NCBI GenBank assembly: GCA_022579005.1
Contig: MU401720.1
Coordinates: 1-45,085, forward strand
Source: Poronia punctata
Lineage: Eukaryota > Ascomycota > Sordariomycetes > Xylariales > Xylariaceae
DNA: 45,085 bases
Direction: 5' to 3'
A program made the position numbers and the translations under genes. The notes beneath the pieces are model-generated. The model saw nothing but the letters and a program-made list of their open reading frames with translations. It ran no database searches and had not been told where the DNA came from. Shown one piece after another: positions 22,490-33,550 of the stretch (positions are counted from its first letter, which is position 1; every line of letters begins with the position of its first letter).

Positions 22490-23641
22490 ATGGCCGATGA
22501 TGGTGTGAGAGTGGACACGGCTGCCAAGGTTGGCATGATGATGAGAGAGGACAGTTATGATGATGAGCTTGCGATGCCGATAGTAAAATCAGACGTCTTA
22601 CAGTCACCTCGCCAGAGACCTAGAAAGACGATATCTTCGTTGGCAACAGGCCAGCAGACGCCTACTAGCGCTAGAGTGAGCCATCAGCTCGGCCAGTCGC
22701 CCACAGATCCTGCTCGTCCGCTTTCTCATATGCGCCTGGCAGTGCATATTCGCTCAACTCCAATTAAGCCGTTTACTCCCATCAACGCTCCGGCTAGTGA
22801 TGGGTCTTCCACTCTACCGTCCAGGCTAGGCCGAACCCGCGGGCGGCCCCGGAAATCACCCGCGTCAACAAGACCGCCTACACCTGATCCCATTTCTATT
22901 TTAGGCGCGAAATCTGAGAGAGACGAATCCGAGCCAAGCTCTGTGCCTAAGAAACGTGGGCGGCCAAAGGGTTGGAAACCCGGTACCCCTTATACAACTG
23001 ATCCCGCCTCGAGATATCGCAAAAGGGAAGCTAGAGCGGCGGGTCTGACCCCCGGTCAGAGCCATGGTCATGAACAGAAACGTCGTGGGCGCCCGCCAAA
23101 GGCCCCTCCGCCGCCAGTTCATGAGGAATATCTCAAATCTAAGCCAGACTACATTCCCTACAAATGCGAGTGGGTTGTGTCGGAAGTAGCCCAGCTAGAA
23201 CAATCCCCAGTATGCCCGGCAGAGCTTCATAACTTCGATACGTTACGGAAACATGTCTATTGGATCCACGGCGAGGCGGAGCCGCTGGTCTGTAGGTTTT
23301 CCCACTGTGGGAACCGTAACCCGCCCTTGCGTTTTGAGACTACAGAGGAATTCGAAAAACACATGGAAAAGAAGCATTTTGAGAGATATTTATGGTACAG
23401 AGGTGAAGGTTATCAGAATAAGGGCATATGGACGCTTGAACAGCCAACAGCCGACAAGCTACCGGCCTACCTCTTCGATGAGCAATGGAATCAAGTCACG
23501 CCCTCGATAATAAATCAGAAGCTGGAGGACGAGGTAGAACACAAGGAACGCAAACGCAAACTTCGGAGGCTGTTACACCAACAGAACGAGAATGCACCGT
23601 CCGAGGAAGAATGGACGAAGCAAATGCTAGGTATCGACTAA
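22490..23641 (+). CDS. AT-hook and zinc-finger DNA-binding protein
   Basis: Single-exon protein of 383 residues, likely nuclear and chromatin-associated. Three AT-hooks with the GRP core are visible: GRTRGRPRKSP (about residues 112-122), KKRGRPKGWKPG (about 152-163) and KRRGRPPKAPP (about 195-205); these bind the minor groove of AT-rich DNA. A C-terminal zinc-finger-like region follows: YKCEW, then CPAELHNFDTLRKHVYWIH, then CRFSHCG and FEKHMEKKH (about 224-295), with C2H2-like spacing that is not classical. The rest is Ser/Pro-rich and probably disordered, with a charged coiled tail EDEVEHKERKRKLRRLLHQQ. I know of similar uncharacterised proteins in Pezizomycotina. It sits between AT-rich blocks, but a role in their silencing is only a thought. 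The start has a good context (GCAGGATGG). Confidence 0.8.
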   Translation: MADDGVRVDTAAKVGMMMREDSYDDELAMPIVKSDVLQSPRQRPRKTISSLATGQQTPTSARVSHQLGQSPTDPARPLSHMRLAVHIRSTPIKPFTPINAPASDGSSTLPSRLGRTRGRPRKSPASTRPPTPDPISILGAKSERDESEPSSVPKKRGRPKGWKPGTPYTTDPASRYRKREARAAGLTPGQSHGHEQKRRGRPPKAPPPPVHEEYLKSKPDYIPYKCEWVVSEVAQLEQSPVCPAELHNFDTLRKHVYWIHGEAEPLVCRFSHCGNRNPPLRFETTEEFEKHMEKKHFERYLWYRGEGYQNKGIWTLEQPTADKLPAYLFDEQWNQVTPSIINQKLEDEVEHKERKRKLRRLLHQQNENAPSEEEWTKQMLGID

Positions 23642-25526
23642 AGCAAACAAAAATTCCGACCGAACCTGACTCGGGATATGTGGTGGAGGCAAAATCTCTC
23701 ACTCGGTCGAGAGATGTGTTTGCCTCTTCTTTCCGGATGACCGGGACAGACCCGGTTTCTAAAACTGCGGTGAACTGGACGAGAAGTATCGTGTACCATA
23801 AACAATAAGCCTCAAACTCCCTATATAGGGCATTTTTTTAATATTCACATGACGACCCATCCAATCGCGCCTTTGCCATGAGGTAATGTTGTGTGGTGAA
23901 TGAGACGATATCAGTTACTATAATTGAAATTACGAGTATATGGCAGATAGTCACTGTTGTAACAGCCGCGGAAATTCAATGACTAGAAAAGAATTGCCCC
24001 CTCAGAATCTGATTCAGTCCGTGTTTGTACACGTACGCGTTTCATTTTCTCATCCTCGTCTCATATAGTAGGTAAGCCACTATCCATTTGTGCCCGCTAT
24101 GAAACTGAGAAGGACAGATGCTGGATTAATTTATACTTTGTCGACCCGAGCCATTGCTGATGTTTGCCGACATCTCTATCCGGTTAAACCACATGGCACC
24201 GTTTTGAAGGCGTGCTGCGCTCCATCTATCCTGGTACAGTGTATTTCAAGAAAGCACTGTACCTTTTTAACAAAGATTGTAGGTACCGTACGAGCTGCAA
24301 CGTATTTGTACCGTCTTTTGGCGCGTGTATGGATCTGTTTGTGACGAAGTCAACACTCCTAATCCTTGCAACTTTACATACACGTAGGTGGCATTCTTAA
24401 GAAAGCTCCCAGCCTCATTTTCGACATTCCAGAGTCAATCTAAGGCAGGGAATAAAGTTTTATGCATATTTGTATTTCTAAGCAATGCCAGCATCTTCAT
24501 TGGCTTCCTTGATGATGACTGATGACTATAGTCACTTTGTAAGAGCGGTTGACAGTCAAAAGATTGAAGCGGTTCAAAGGGCCGTTTCACCCAACCTCTA
24601 CACGTATTATCCTGTTGGTGAGTATGTACCTACATGTATCTATTGCCAACATGAAGCCAGACCGTAGATAGCCTACACGTTAAACGCCCCAATTCCTACG
24701 TAAAACATTCATACACGTAGTACTTATCTGCATGTACGAGTAGGTAGACTTGCCTCTGTACTTGATGTATGTGCGGTACGGTTTACAGGTGGTACAGCAT
24801 TACCTACTTCCTCTTCACTACGAGTATACCTTCCTGTCTGATATTGAGTGACTGCAGTCTGTATGGTTCCGATGCTTCAGTGATGCTTATATAATCTGTT
24901 CCTACTAGGTGCAAAGGTACACCTACCTGAGGTACGTCCTCCATTGTGTTCTGGCTAAGATTACTTTCGATGTTTCCCTAGAATACTTTTCTCTTTCCTA
25001 GAACTACTACCTAAGTCCTATGGTTATCTAATCTGCGTACCTATAGGTAACCGACCAACGATGCTTGATCTGTGATGATTATCAAGCAATGAACGAAACT
25101 TTCGTTGCTCGACCTGCCTCTTTTTAAACCCGCTCCCACTCTCACCATCCGGCGGCCCTAGTCTAGCGCACTCCGCCACCCCCCAAAACAAGACGTACAT
25201 CTGTCTGTCTGACCGAGTCCTTTTTACCGTAACTGTTCCAGGTTCGAACCAAGGTCAAGATTCCAGCAAGCCATTCGTTCCTGTACCTGGACCTTGTATT
25301 GAGGCCGAGGAATTTATGTCGCCATAGCGTCCAGACCAATCAGCCAGAGCCTAGCCGCCGTCGTCGTACCCGTAGTAGGGACATCCCTACAGCACATATG
25401 TGTTAAGAGTGCTAAAGAGTACCTACGTATTCCAGGTGCCAGGGCCTGAACCAGGGGCCCATATAGTCTAGTCTCACCAAGGGTGGATTTAGAAACCGGT
25501 GCAAGCTGCCACTAGACTAAGTCACC
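23642..25526. other. long intergenic region, no gene seen
   Basis: Nearly 1.9 kb between two plus-strand genes. It contains only short frames without family resemblance and many TACCTA/TAGGTA words. The palindrome GGTTCGAACC near 25242-25251 looks like a tRNA T-loop, but no tRNA folds around it. The last few hundred bases, pyrimidine-rich around 25130-25220, probably contain the kinase promoter and 5' UTR. Confidence 0.5.
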
Positions 25527-27777
25527 ATGTCCCCCGACGATCCGTCATCTCAGCCCGCCTCCTCTTCCTTTTCAACAACACCTCCAGCTTCATCCTCCAA
25601 CCACCGCCTATCACGTCTCCGCATCAGACAGCGGCTTGCAACATGGCATCATCCGCACCCTAATCTACACGATTCGCCAACCGCTGAAGACGACGTCGAT
25701 ATAGTAGAATCGGCCAATCAAGAAGATAACATGCCGACCCTCAAGTCGCCCTCTCACCAGGGTGGCAACATCAACCAGAAATTGAGGAATTTCTTTCGCA
25801 TAAACAGCCATAATAGCCTAGCGGACAGAGAGAAGGGATCATCAGACAATGCGATAAAATCCGATTCCAGGCCCCGCCAGACGAGGCGGTTCTTCACCGT
25901 CACTCGAAACAGGTCAACCACGACAGCCAGCGAGGGCAACCGTCTCGATGATGGCGTTATGAGCCCTACCGCGAGTGCGAATCCGTACTTTGCCCATCAA
26001 GGCCAGCCCGGCCTTCGTCATCATGATACAGGTTCGGCACCGCCCAGCCCATCAACTACTCCGAGCGTGAGAATTGACGGTCCAGACGGCGCAAAAGAAC
26101 ACGCCACGAATGCTACCAAGGAAGAGTTGGCTCGGAAACTACGTAGGGTCGCTAGTGCTCCCAATGCGCAGGGCCTATTCAATCAGAGCAAGGCAGATGG
26201 CGAGCGGCCCGCCACGGCCGAGCTCGGGAAGGAACCTCTTGTGCAGAGCGGCAACGCATCGTCCCTTGGTCTCGTCGACACCAAGCCGAATTCGCTACCG
26301 GATGCCCGGACGCTATCCGTACCCGACAGAGATGGGTTAGATGACTTGGGTGCACTTCCGCCCCCAGGTCATAATACCCTGGCTTTCCGTCGAACTTATA
26401 GTGCCAACTCGATCAAAGTCCGCACTGTCGAAGTCAGCCCCGCGAGCTTCGATAAAATTAAACTAATCGGAAAAGGTGATGTTGGGAAAGTCTACCTAGT
26501 CAGGGAGAAGAAGAGCGCGAGATTATATGCCATGAAAGGTCAGTCCCTCATCTTCTGCATATCAATCATGTGTACTGACCCTGCGTAGTCTTGAGCAAAA
26601 AGGAGATGATCAAGCGCAACAAGATCAAGCGAGCATTGGCCGAACAAGAAATCCTAGCCACCAGCAACCACCCTTTTATCGTGACCCTATATCACTCCTT
26701 CCAATCCGAGGACCACCTATACTTGTGTATGGAATATTGTAGCGGTGGCGAGTTCTTCCGTGCGTTACAGACTCGGCCCGGCAAATGTATACCCGAGGAC
26801 GACGCACGCTTCTATGCCGCCGAAGTCACGGCAGCATTAGAATACTTACATTTAATGGGCTTCATATACCGAGACTTGAAGCCAGAGAGTATGTCTATTG
26901 CACCCCGCCTTCACCGTCTATTTCCCGAACCGCTCCTCTAACCCGGGCATGTAGACATTCTGCTCCACCAATCCGGTCATATCATGCTGTCAGATTTCGA
27001 TCTGTCAAAGCAATCCGGTCCTGGCGGTAAGCCCACCATGATCATGGGAAAGAACGGAGCCAGTACCTCTTCACTTCCTACGATCGATACGAAGTCGTGT
27101 ATAGCCAATTTCCGGACGAATTCGTTTGTGGGAACGGAAGAGTATATCGCACCCGAGGTGATCAAGGGAAGCGGCCATACAAGTGCGGTGGATTGGTGGA
27201 CATTGGGCATCTTGATCTTTGAGATGCTCTATGGTACTACACCATTCAAGGGTAAGAACCGAAATGCGACGTTTGCCAATATTTTGCGCGAGGAAGTGAG
27301 CTTTCCCGAACACTCGGGGGCCCCCCAGATCTCAAAGTATGTGTCCCGTTATTCATTTATTCATTCATTCTCGCTCGAACTCGAACTAACATGTGTCAAA
27401 GCTTATGTAAATCTCTGATACGGAAACTACTTATCAAAGATGAGACTCGACGGTTAGGAGCAAGAGCCGGCGCGTCGGACATCAAGACCCATCCCTTTTT
27501 CCGGACAACTCAATGGGCACTGATTCGGCACATGAAGCCACCCATCGTTCCCCATGCTGGTCGTGGTATTGACACTGTGAACTTCCGAAATGTCAAGGAG
27601 AGCGAAAGTGTCGATATCACGACGTCCCGGACACCTGGTCTCGCCAAGGGTGTGCCGCTAGATAGCGGGATTGCGACCCCAGGCAACGAGATAGCAGACC
27701 CCTTTGAAGAGTTCAACAGCGTGACCTTGCATCACGACGGAGATGAACACTATAGCGACCGCGATTCGGGCACGTAG
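25527..27777 (+). CDS. nrc-2: AGC-family Ser/Thr kinase, NRC-2/Fpk1 type
   Basis: Protein kinase related to Neurospora NRC-2 and yeast Fpk1/Fpk2, which phosphorylate lipid flippases and affect membrane asymmetry, polarity and, in Neurospora, conidiation. Four exons: 25527-26538, 26589-26888, 26955-27336, 27402-27777; 689 residues. Residues 1-300 are Ser/Pro-rich and disordered. The kinase domain has the glycine loop GKGDVGKV (315-322), Lys337 in YAMK, catalytic YRDLKPEN (431-438, Tyr in place of His), DFD in place of DFG (451-453, normal for this group), [10 protein letters not shown], and a C-terminal AGC-like tail with HPFF and PIVP. The long insert between DFD and GTEEY is typical of the NRC-2/phototropin-like branch. 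All three introns keep frame and join conserved motifs. Confidence 0.93.
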
Positions 27778-28185
27778 GTAGCAGCAACTGCTAGCCAGAA
27801 ACTGACCTTGGGTCGGTGACGGCGCATTGTCGTACATGCGTGGAGCATTTCCACAGCGAGGAATTCTTTCTTCCTTTTTTTTTTTTTTTGCTTATAGATC
27901 AGGCATATGCCTCGTCTCGGCGCAGCGCAGTTTGTGCGTTTGTGTCACTTAACTCTGATGGCGCTGGAATGTATTATGAGATGGCCGAACCAAGATGGCG
28001 CGAAGCATTTATGCCGAGCTTTTCTGGACTCTTGTACTCTGTGTTCTCCGTTCTATCCTCGACAGGTGGTGGGTGTGATGCAGATACGGGAGGTTTAAGA
28101 AGGTGCGTTAAGAACGGGATTGAACACTCACAAAGTCAGATGGATGGCGTTTGGAGTTTCTGGGTGAGCGAGGGCGACCGATAAA

Positions 28186-28187
<2 letters not shown>

Positions 28188-28218
<31 letters not shown>

Positions 28219-28220
28219 AC
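28188..28220 (+). repeat. AAC microsatellite
   Basis: About eleven perfect AAC units on the plus strand, in non-coding DNA about 410 bp after the kinase stop codon. Confidence 0.95.
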
Positions 28221-28693
28221 ATTATGCATGCTACACACTCAAGTAGTTGCATATTATCCTTAACACTTATGTAGCATCATTTAAAGAATGTTTGTTTACA
28301 TTTATTTTACCTAATAAGCCGAAGCATATGGATGTTGGGGCACCACTTTTTGTGAAGCGGATATTGTGAATATGTCAAAGTTATATATATACAAGAATTA
28401 GACAGACATAGTAAATAGTCATTTTGTTATTTCATCTTGACTTTTTATTACACTTACCCGTTTGTCAACCATATCGCCACATACTTACAATTAGGTAGGT
28501 AGCTAAAAAATCGTAAATATAGGGTTTTGCGCTCTACAGGTTTGAGCACATTCAAGCAAATGCCCAATACCATTGGGATTCAATCCTTGATGCATGCGAC
28601 CTCAAACATGTACCTAACCTACCTACCTAGTCACTCTATTTATCCATCCATGTGACATAAGAAAGAAAAGGGTGAGGCTATATATGTGGAAGG

Positions 28694-28749
28694 CAGATGA
28701 ACAGATGAACAGATGAACAGATGAACAGATGAACAGATGAACAGATGAC
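28694..28749 (+). repeat. CAGATGAA minisatellite, seven units
   Basis: Seven head-to-tail 8-bp units, six identical and the last ending CAGATGAC. The near-perfect identity suggests recent slippage and probable length variation between strains. It is intergenic. Confidence 0.95.
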
Positions 28750-29262
28750 AGTTGGTCAGATGTCTACTGTGCTTGCGCCATGCCGCCTGTTCTGTTTTGG
28801 GTGGTATTGGAGAAGGGGGGTAAGCTGAAGTGAAAGGAAACCCCAATGCTACTATTAATTATTAACCTCCATACCTCTCTTGTTTTTTTTTTTTTAGATT
28901 TCTTTTACTCTTGGTTGATACGATGCTAATGCGTAGGTAGGTTTGCATTTGCACATGCAGATGTTTACTTACATACAAGCTGTGTAGGGTTAGCTGATTT
29001 GGCTTAGCCTTGCAGGGGATCGTCGGCCTCATCAGCGCCCAGCCGTCGGGGTTAGGTAGTATCGCGGTTTGGCAGTGCTCATGACATCTGATGGACGTGT
29101 TACCAACTTATACATTCTATCATTTCCGGGAAGAAAAGGCTCCTACAGAATACTTAGCTGGATTGATAGGTCTGCTAATAAGGGAACTGACAATCTTACC
29201 TTTCACTACTTTATAGTTTCTTCTGTTTTTCCGGTCGTTCTTAGCGCTCCTGCAGCGCAACC

Positions 29263-31398
29263 ATGGAGGGCGCGCCGGACACGCGTCCGCCAAGGCCGGA
29301 GAGCCCGCCAGGCTCGGTCCATAGTTCGCTAGTACCTACGGCCTCCGACCGCGACAACGACACGGGGACTCGTGGAGAACTACCAAAGCACCAGGAGCCG
29401 TGGCGGCCTAACGAACAAAGGGCGTACATGCTCGACTGGTCAACTACCGAGATAACCCATACACCCATCATTAATGCGGAGCAGTTCAGGGTGCAACTTC
29501 AGCAATATGCCCAGGAGAATAGCAGAAACTCACAACGCCTGTTTGTGCTGCGAGGTCTACCCGGCGAATACCTGGTCCCCTTAAAAGATGAGTTGAGTAT
29601 TGATTCTGCTTTCATCCAGGCGCATCTAGGCCGGCGGCGCTACAGGCCGCGGAAAAATAGGTACGATGTTGCATGGGCGTATTACGATTATCCCGAGCTG
29701 GTCATGAAGCTACCCAAGGCGAGTGGAGTTGATGTGAAATACAAAGTCACCTCGGATTATGTCGGCGAGCCGCCGACGTTGAAGTTCTCCGCGACCGGGG
29801 ATAGCTTGGTAGTCTGCCGGGTGTCGGTCTGGATGTGTGAAAAGGCAACTGGTGAGCTACACGACCCTATTCCCCTCAGCTAGTAACGACCAAACACCCT
29901 AACACGTTAGCCATCATTCGTAGTCCTTTTCTTGGATCGCCCCGTATGGGATACCTCGGGCGTACAGAGAGGACGGTATAAAGTCTATACCCCAAGACAA
30001 TACGACGCTGCTGGCGCCGTCACAGTCCCTGGAGACGAGATACCGAGCTTCGAGACGCTGCTGTACGAGGGCTTTCAGGACTGCGATGTCGGCCGCGAAG
30101 ACCTGCTCGACCACTTGGAGGAGCTCGTCATATATCAGTGGGGAGAGCTATTCGAATTCCTGAAACCCAACAAGTCTATTGAAGCGGCCGGGGCCAAGAC
30201 TATGTTCTGGGAAACGTTGAATTCATTGGAGCGTAACTTGGCAGCATCGTGCCAACGGAAAACGAAATATAGCTCATCCATTAGAAAGGGATTTGAGGAT
30301 CGTGTTTATACACAAGCCGAAATAGACGAAAGGACAAAGCAATGGGAGGCGCTGGCGGCTCGCGTGGGCCGCCGTGTGCGGCTTCTCAAAGACCTCGAAC
30401 CGGACACGAAACTTCCGAGAGGGCAGAGCACGGAACGTGAAGTGTTGAACATAGAAGCGGATAGCGGTATGTCAAAAGAATCGCTGATAGCCGCGACCGA
30501 CAGGCCAAGGGTGAATCACTACAAAGGACACGAGACATCCGGTTCCCAGAGGGACGCTCACCAGCTCAGCATCAACCGTGTGACGTACCTGGGGGGCGTG
30601 CTCCTGCCCTTTTCCATCGTCTCGGGTATCTTGGCCATCGAGGAGCCGTACGGACCCGGTGACGCGCAGTTCTGGATCTTCTGGGCCGTCACCTTGCCAC
30701 TAATGCTGCTGACGCTCAGCATCATCTATGCCGACTCTATCCGCGATATCGAGGTGTGGGTCGAGGAGGCGGCATCGGGAAAGTCCAACTCCGACTCGGA
30801 CTCGGACTCGAACTCCAGTGCAGCCGAGAACTTTACATTGCCTGACAATTTTGTTTTTCCCCATGGTCGTACTGTGGCAGAACTTATTACATCTGACCGG
30901 GATGAAGAGCGCGCGGAACGTATTACTGTCACCTTTGACGAACATCCGGTTCTTGAGACCGTGATTTCGCCCACCCAAGGTCGCGCTAGGAGGTATACCG
31001 GGTCAGAAGAAGATAGGGGGGAACACAGGGCAGAACCAGATAGTGATGATGATTCTGATGATGCCCAAGAACACTCGCATGGGCAAGACGAGTACGAATG
31101 GGTGAGAAAGGTAGAGAAGGTCGACGACTCCTCAGAAGAGGGTATGATGCCGGATACAATGGTCGAGAAGCGCTGGCCGAACAAGTTCATGCCAATGATG
31201 GGCCCCAGCGGTAAGAGTGACGATGGCAGCGACCTCAAAGCAAAGAAGTGGCGTAAAGAAAAGCTTGGGTGGTTAGGTGCTTGCGCGACCATTTTCCAGT
31301 TGTATAAGCTGAAGAAGGGCGTCCCACCGAACCACGCCCGTCGTGATGATAGGAGACGCCGGGCCAGGCCGGAGCCGCGGCGCCCGAGGACAGCTTGA
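29263..31398 (+). CDS. CorA-like two-helix membrane protein
   Basis: Large membrane protein resembling the fungal branch of CorA-like divalent-cation transporters. Two exons, 29263-29851 and 29924-31398, with a phase-1 GT-AG intron joining CEKAT to VLFLDRPVW; 687 residues. A long soluble N-terminal part is rich in charged helices (for example FWETLNSLERNL, ERTKQWEALAARVGRRVRLL) and precedes two adjacent helices, YLGGVLLPFSIVSGILAI and FWIFWAVTLPLMLLTLSIIYA (about 413-468). The GMN signature that ends helix 1 in true CorA/Mrs2 channels is absent; the loop reads IEEPYGPGD. Magnesium transport is therefore unproven. The ~200-residue tail is acidic (NSDSDSDSNSS, SDDDSDD) and ends in Arg/Pro-rich sequence. 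The start is the first ATG, in good context (CAACCATGG). Confidence 0.8.
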
Positions 31399-32022
31399 GA
31401 ACGACTAGGCTTGATAGAACTGAAGTGTCAAATTGAATCGAGCAAAGTTGGATGCATTTACGTCATACGCACGATTTAACTATATGTCAGGGAAGGTGCG
31501 CACCGTACCGTATCTACGAGTAGAGGCTCCTGCCAATACCTCCCTCTTGCCAAGGAGCCAGGTAAATACTACATATACCTTGGCTACCTTTTATTTAGGC
31601 TATTACATGTATTTATCAAACACCAACCTCATACATGGACACACGTATCAAACAGAATTTCTCTTCAATCACGAAACGTAGCATTTATTGTTGAGAGCGT
31701 GAAAGTGATGGATAGAACACCCAAGCTAAGTCGGTTTTTTTTACAAGTGGCAAACGAAAACATGGTAAACGTATCCTCTTCCATGCTCGTCCCAAAATGC
31801 TGTGCCGCGCGATCTAGGCACCAGCTTAGGACAGGACAACTAGGCATGTAGGTTATAGTCTACATTGTCGTTGATACAAGGTGGCATCATTTCTTATTTT
31901 CTATATATTTAGAAACCAAGCCGTATCTTGAAATAAATCTTGGAACTCGTCGTCATAGATCGTAGAACTTTGTGTTATCACTCACCCTTCTAAAAAACTT
32001 GCAGCATCCAATTTCTGAAATT
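31399..32022. other. intergenic, no gene seen
   Basis: Holds the CorA-like 3' end and the upstream region of the next gene. An acceptor-like site TTGCAG at about 31999-32004 means an unseen first exon of the F-box/LRR-like gene could lie here. Confidence 0.45.
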
Positions 32023-33309
32023 ATGGATTTACGTAGTATCCTCAACTACTTTGCCTTCATATGCTTCATGAAATTAAACACCCTATGCATCCCAAACTTC
32101 ATCGACAGAAACCATCCCTGGTTCGATCATAACCACGGCCCCCTACGGGAACTATTTAACTTCACATCATACCTCTGCGACGTATCCCGAAGCATCCCTT
32201 ACTCGTTGGAGCGGGACCCCCTGCCCGATGACCTTTTCAACCACATACAGATCGGCTGGGATGATGGCTGGGACAGCGTGGAAGAGATCATCCAGTGCGA
32301 GGCGGCGATGCAAGGCGCCAAGTCTTTCAAAATCGAGCTGCCCGAGGTACCACCGCCGCCGATTCTGGACCAAGTAGGCGACATGCTAGGGAACATGACC
32401 GGTCTCGAAACTCTGCAGTGGGCATTAGAATCAGGATCGGACCAATATTTCGAGGAGCGATTCCTAGACCGCGGCCTCGTTTTACCCTCTGTCAAGACGT
32501 TGGACCTTACTCGCTCTGGCCTCTTCCTGTTAGGCATGTGTCCCAACGTCTCCGAGTTGGAGGGCAGGGACATTAAAGGGCTTTTAGAAGAACCTATTCC
32601 GTTCGCGCCTGCGGTGACCCGGTCTGCGTTTGAGGCTTCCTGGTCTGGTTCCATGGTGCGAAGTACGTAACCTACTAGGGTGGTATTTGTCGCGCAAGTG
32701 GAAATCTTGAAAGGAATGAATTTAACGCTAATGGATTCTTGGTCTCGGCAGATCTTGTCTCGTCCCTTCCTAGTATCCAGGGCCTTGGCCTGCTGGGTAG
32801 AATGGCCACTGCAAAGAGTTACGGGGATGATTTGGACTTTGTCGATGAGACCGAGGAAGGGAATGACAACTGGGACTACACTGGTTCCGGATTAGAGGTC
32901 CGTGTACCACCTCTCAAACCCTCTCCCATAGCCAACGGAAGAGTAATCACTCACAGTCAACTAGGAAGCACTGCAACCGGCAAGGTCCCTTGCCAACCTA
33001 ACGCACCTCGAACTGCCATGGGCAATGAACTTAGATGTAGGCTTCAGTGGTGGGCCTGGCTGCGGCAACGTATACTTCGGGCCCGATGGTCTGAAATATG
33101 AGCGGCTAATGATGCGGGACGGACTAAAAGCTATACGGAGAGCAGCAAGCTTGACTCTTGAAATATTACCCAGTCTGAAGGGCTTAAGGATCGGCGACAC
33201 TGATGTTACTATTATGCGACACGACAATGGGACGCTAGGGCTAAGTTTTCCTTGGACGAGTCGGATAGACGAATATATCTTGGAAGAAGTGCCTGATCGG
33301 GATTGGTAA
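32023..33309 (+). CDS. F-box/leucine-rich-repeat-like protein
   Basis: Looks like one of the many fungal proteins with degenerate leucine-rich repeats, often with an F-box that recruits SCF ubiquitin ligase. No clear F-box is visible here. Three exons: 32023-32662, 32752-32897, 32966-1 (that is 32965) to 33309; 376 residues. Repeat-like segments include MTGLETLQWAL, LPSVKTLDLTRSG, CPNVSELEG, LANLTHLELPWAMNL and LTLEILPSLKGLRIGD, each an LxxLxL-type strand. The second intron (donor GTCCGT, acceptor CTAG) joins SGLE to EALQPARSLANLTHLEL in frame. The chosen ATG may be internal: the protein begins abruptly (MDLRSILNYFAF), and a non-ATG frame continues upstream. Substrate and partner are unknown. 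Confidence 0.6.
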
Positions 33310-33550
33310 GACCTGAGAAGGACGGACGGTCCCTTGGAAAGCATGGACACTACAATAGACCGTGCGTCCAGTACCTAGGTAATTTTGGGTCGTGTCTCTC
33401 TCATGAATAAATCGTCGAATATGAACAACAGAACTTCCCAGTAAAGTGTTCAATAGTTCGCTCCGTATCCCTAGCGCAAGTGAGATCTAGTTTTCAAGTA
33501 GACACAGACATACAATAGCATAGCATCGCATAGCATACTCATCCTTATTC

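Larger units (their letters stand above)
27778..29262. other. intergenic with simple repeats, no gene seen
   Basis: About 1.5 kb holding the kinase 3' end, a T run near 27878, an AAC microsatellite (28188-28220), an 8-bp minisatellite (28694-28749) and the promoter of the CorA-like gene. No coding sequence supported. Confidence 0.5.

Noticed and set aside
25235..25260. tRNA suggested by GGTTCGAACC
   Set aside because: A short palindrome only; no acceptor, D or anticodon stem can be folded around it.
30726..31292. 188-codon frame antisense to the CorA-like gene
   Set aside because: Ser-rich shadow of the acidic repeat on the other strand.
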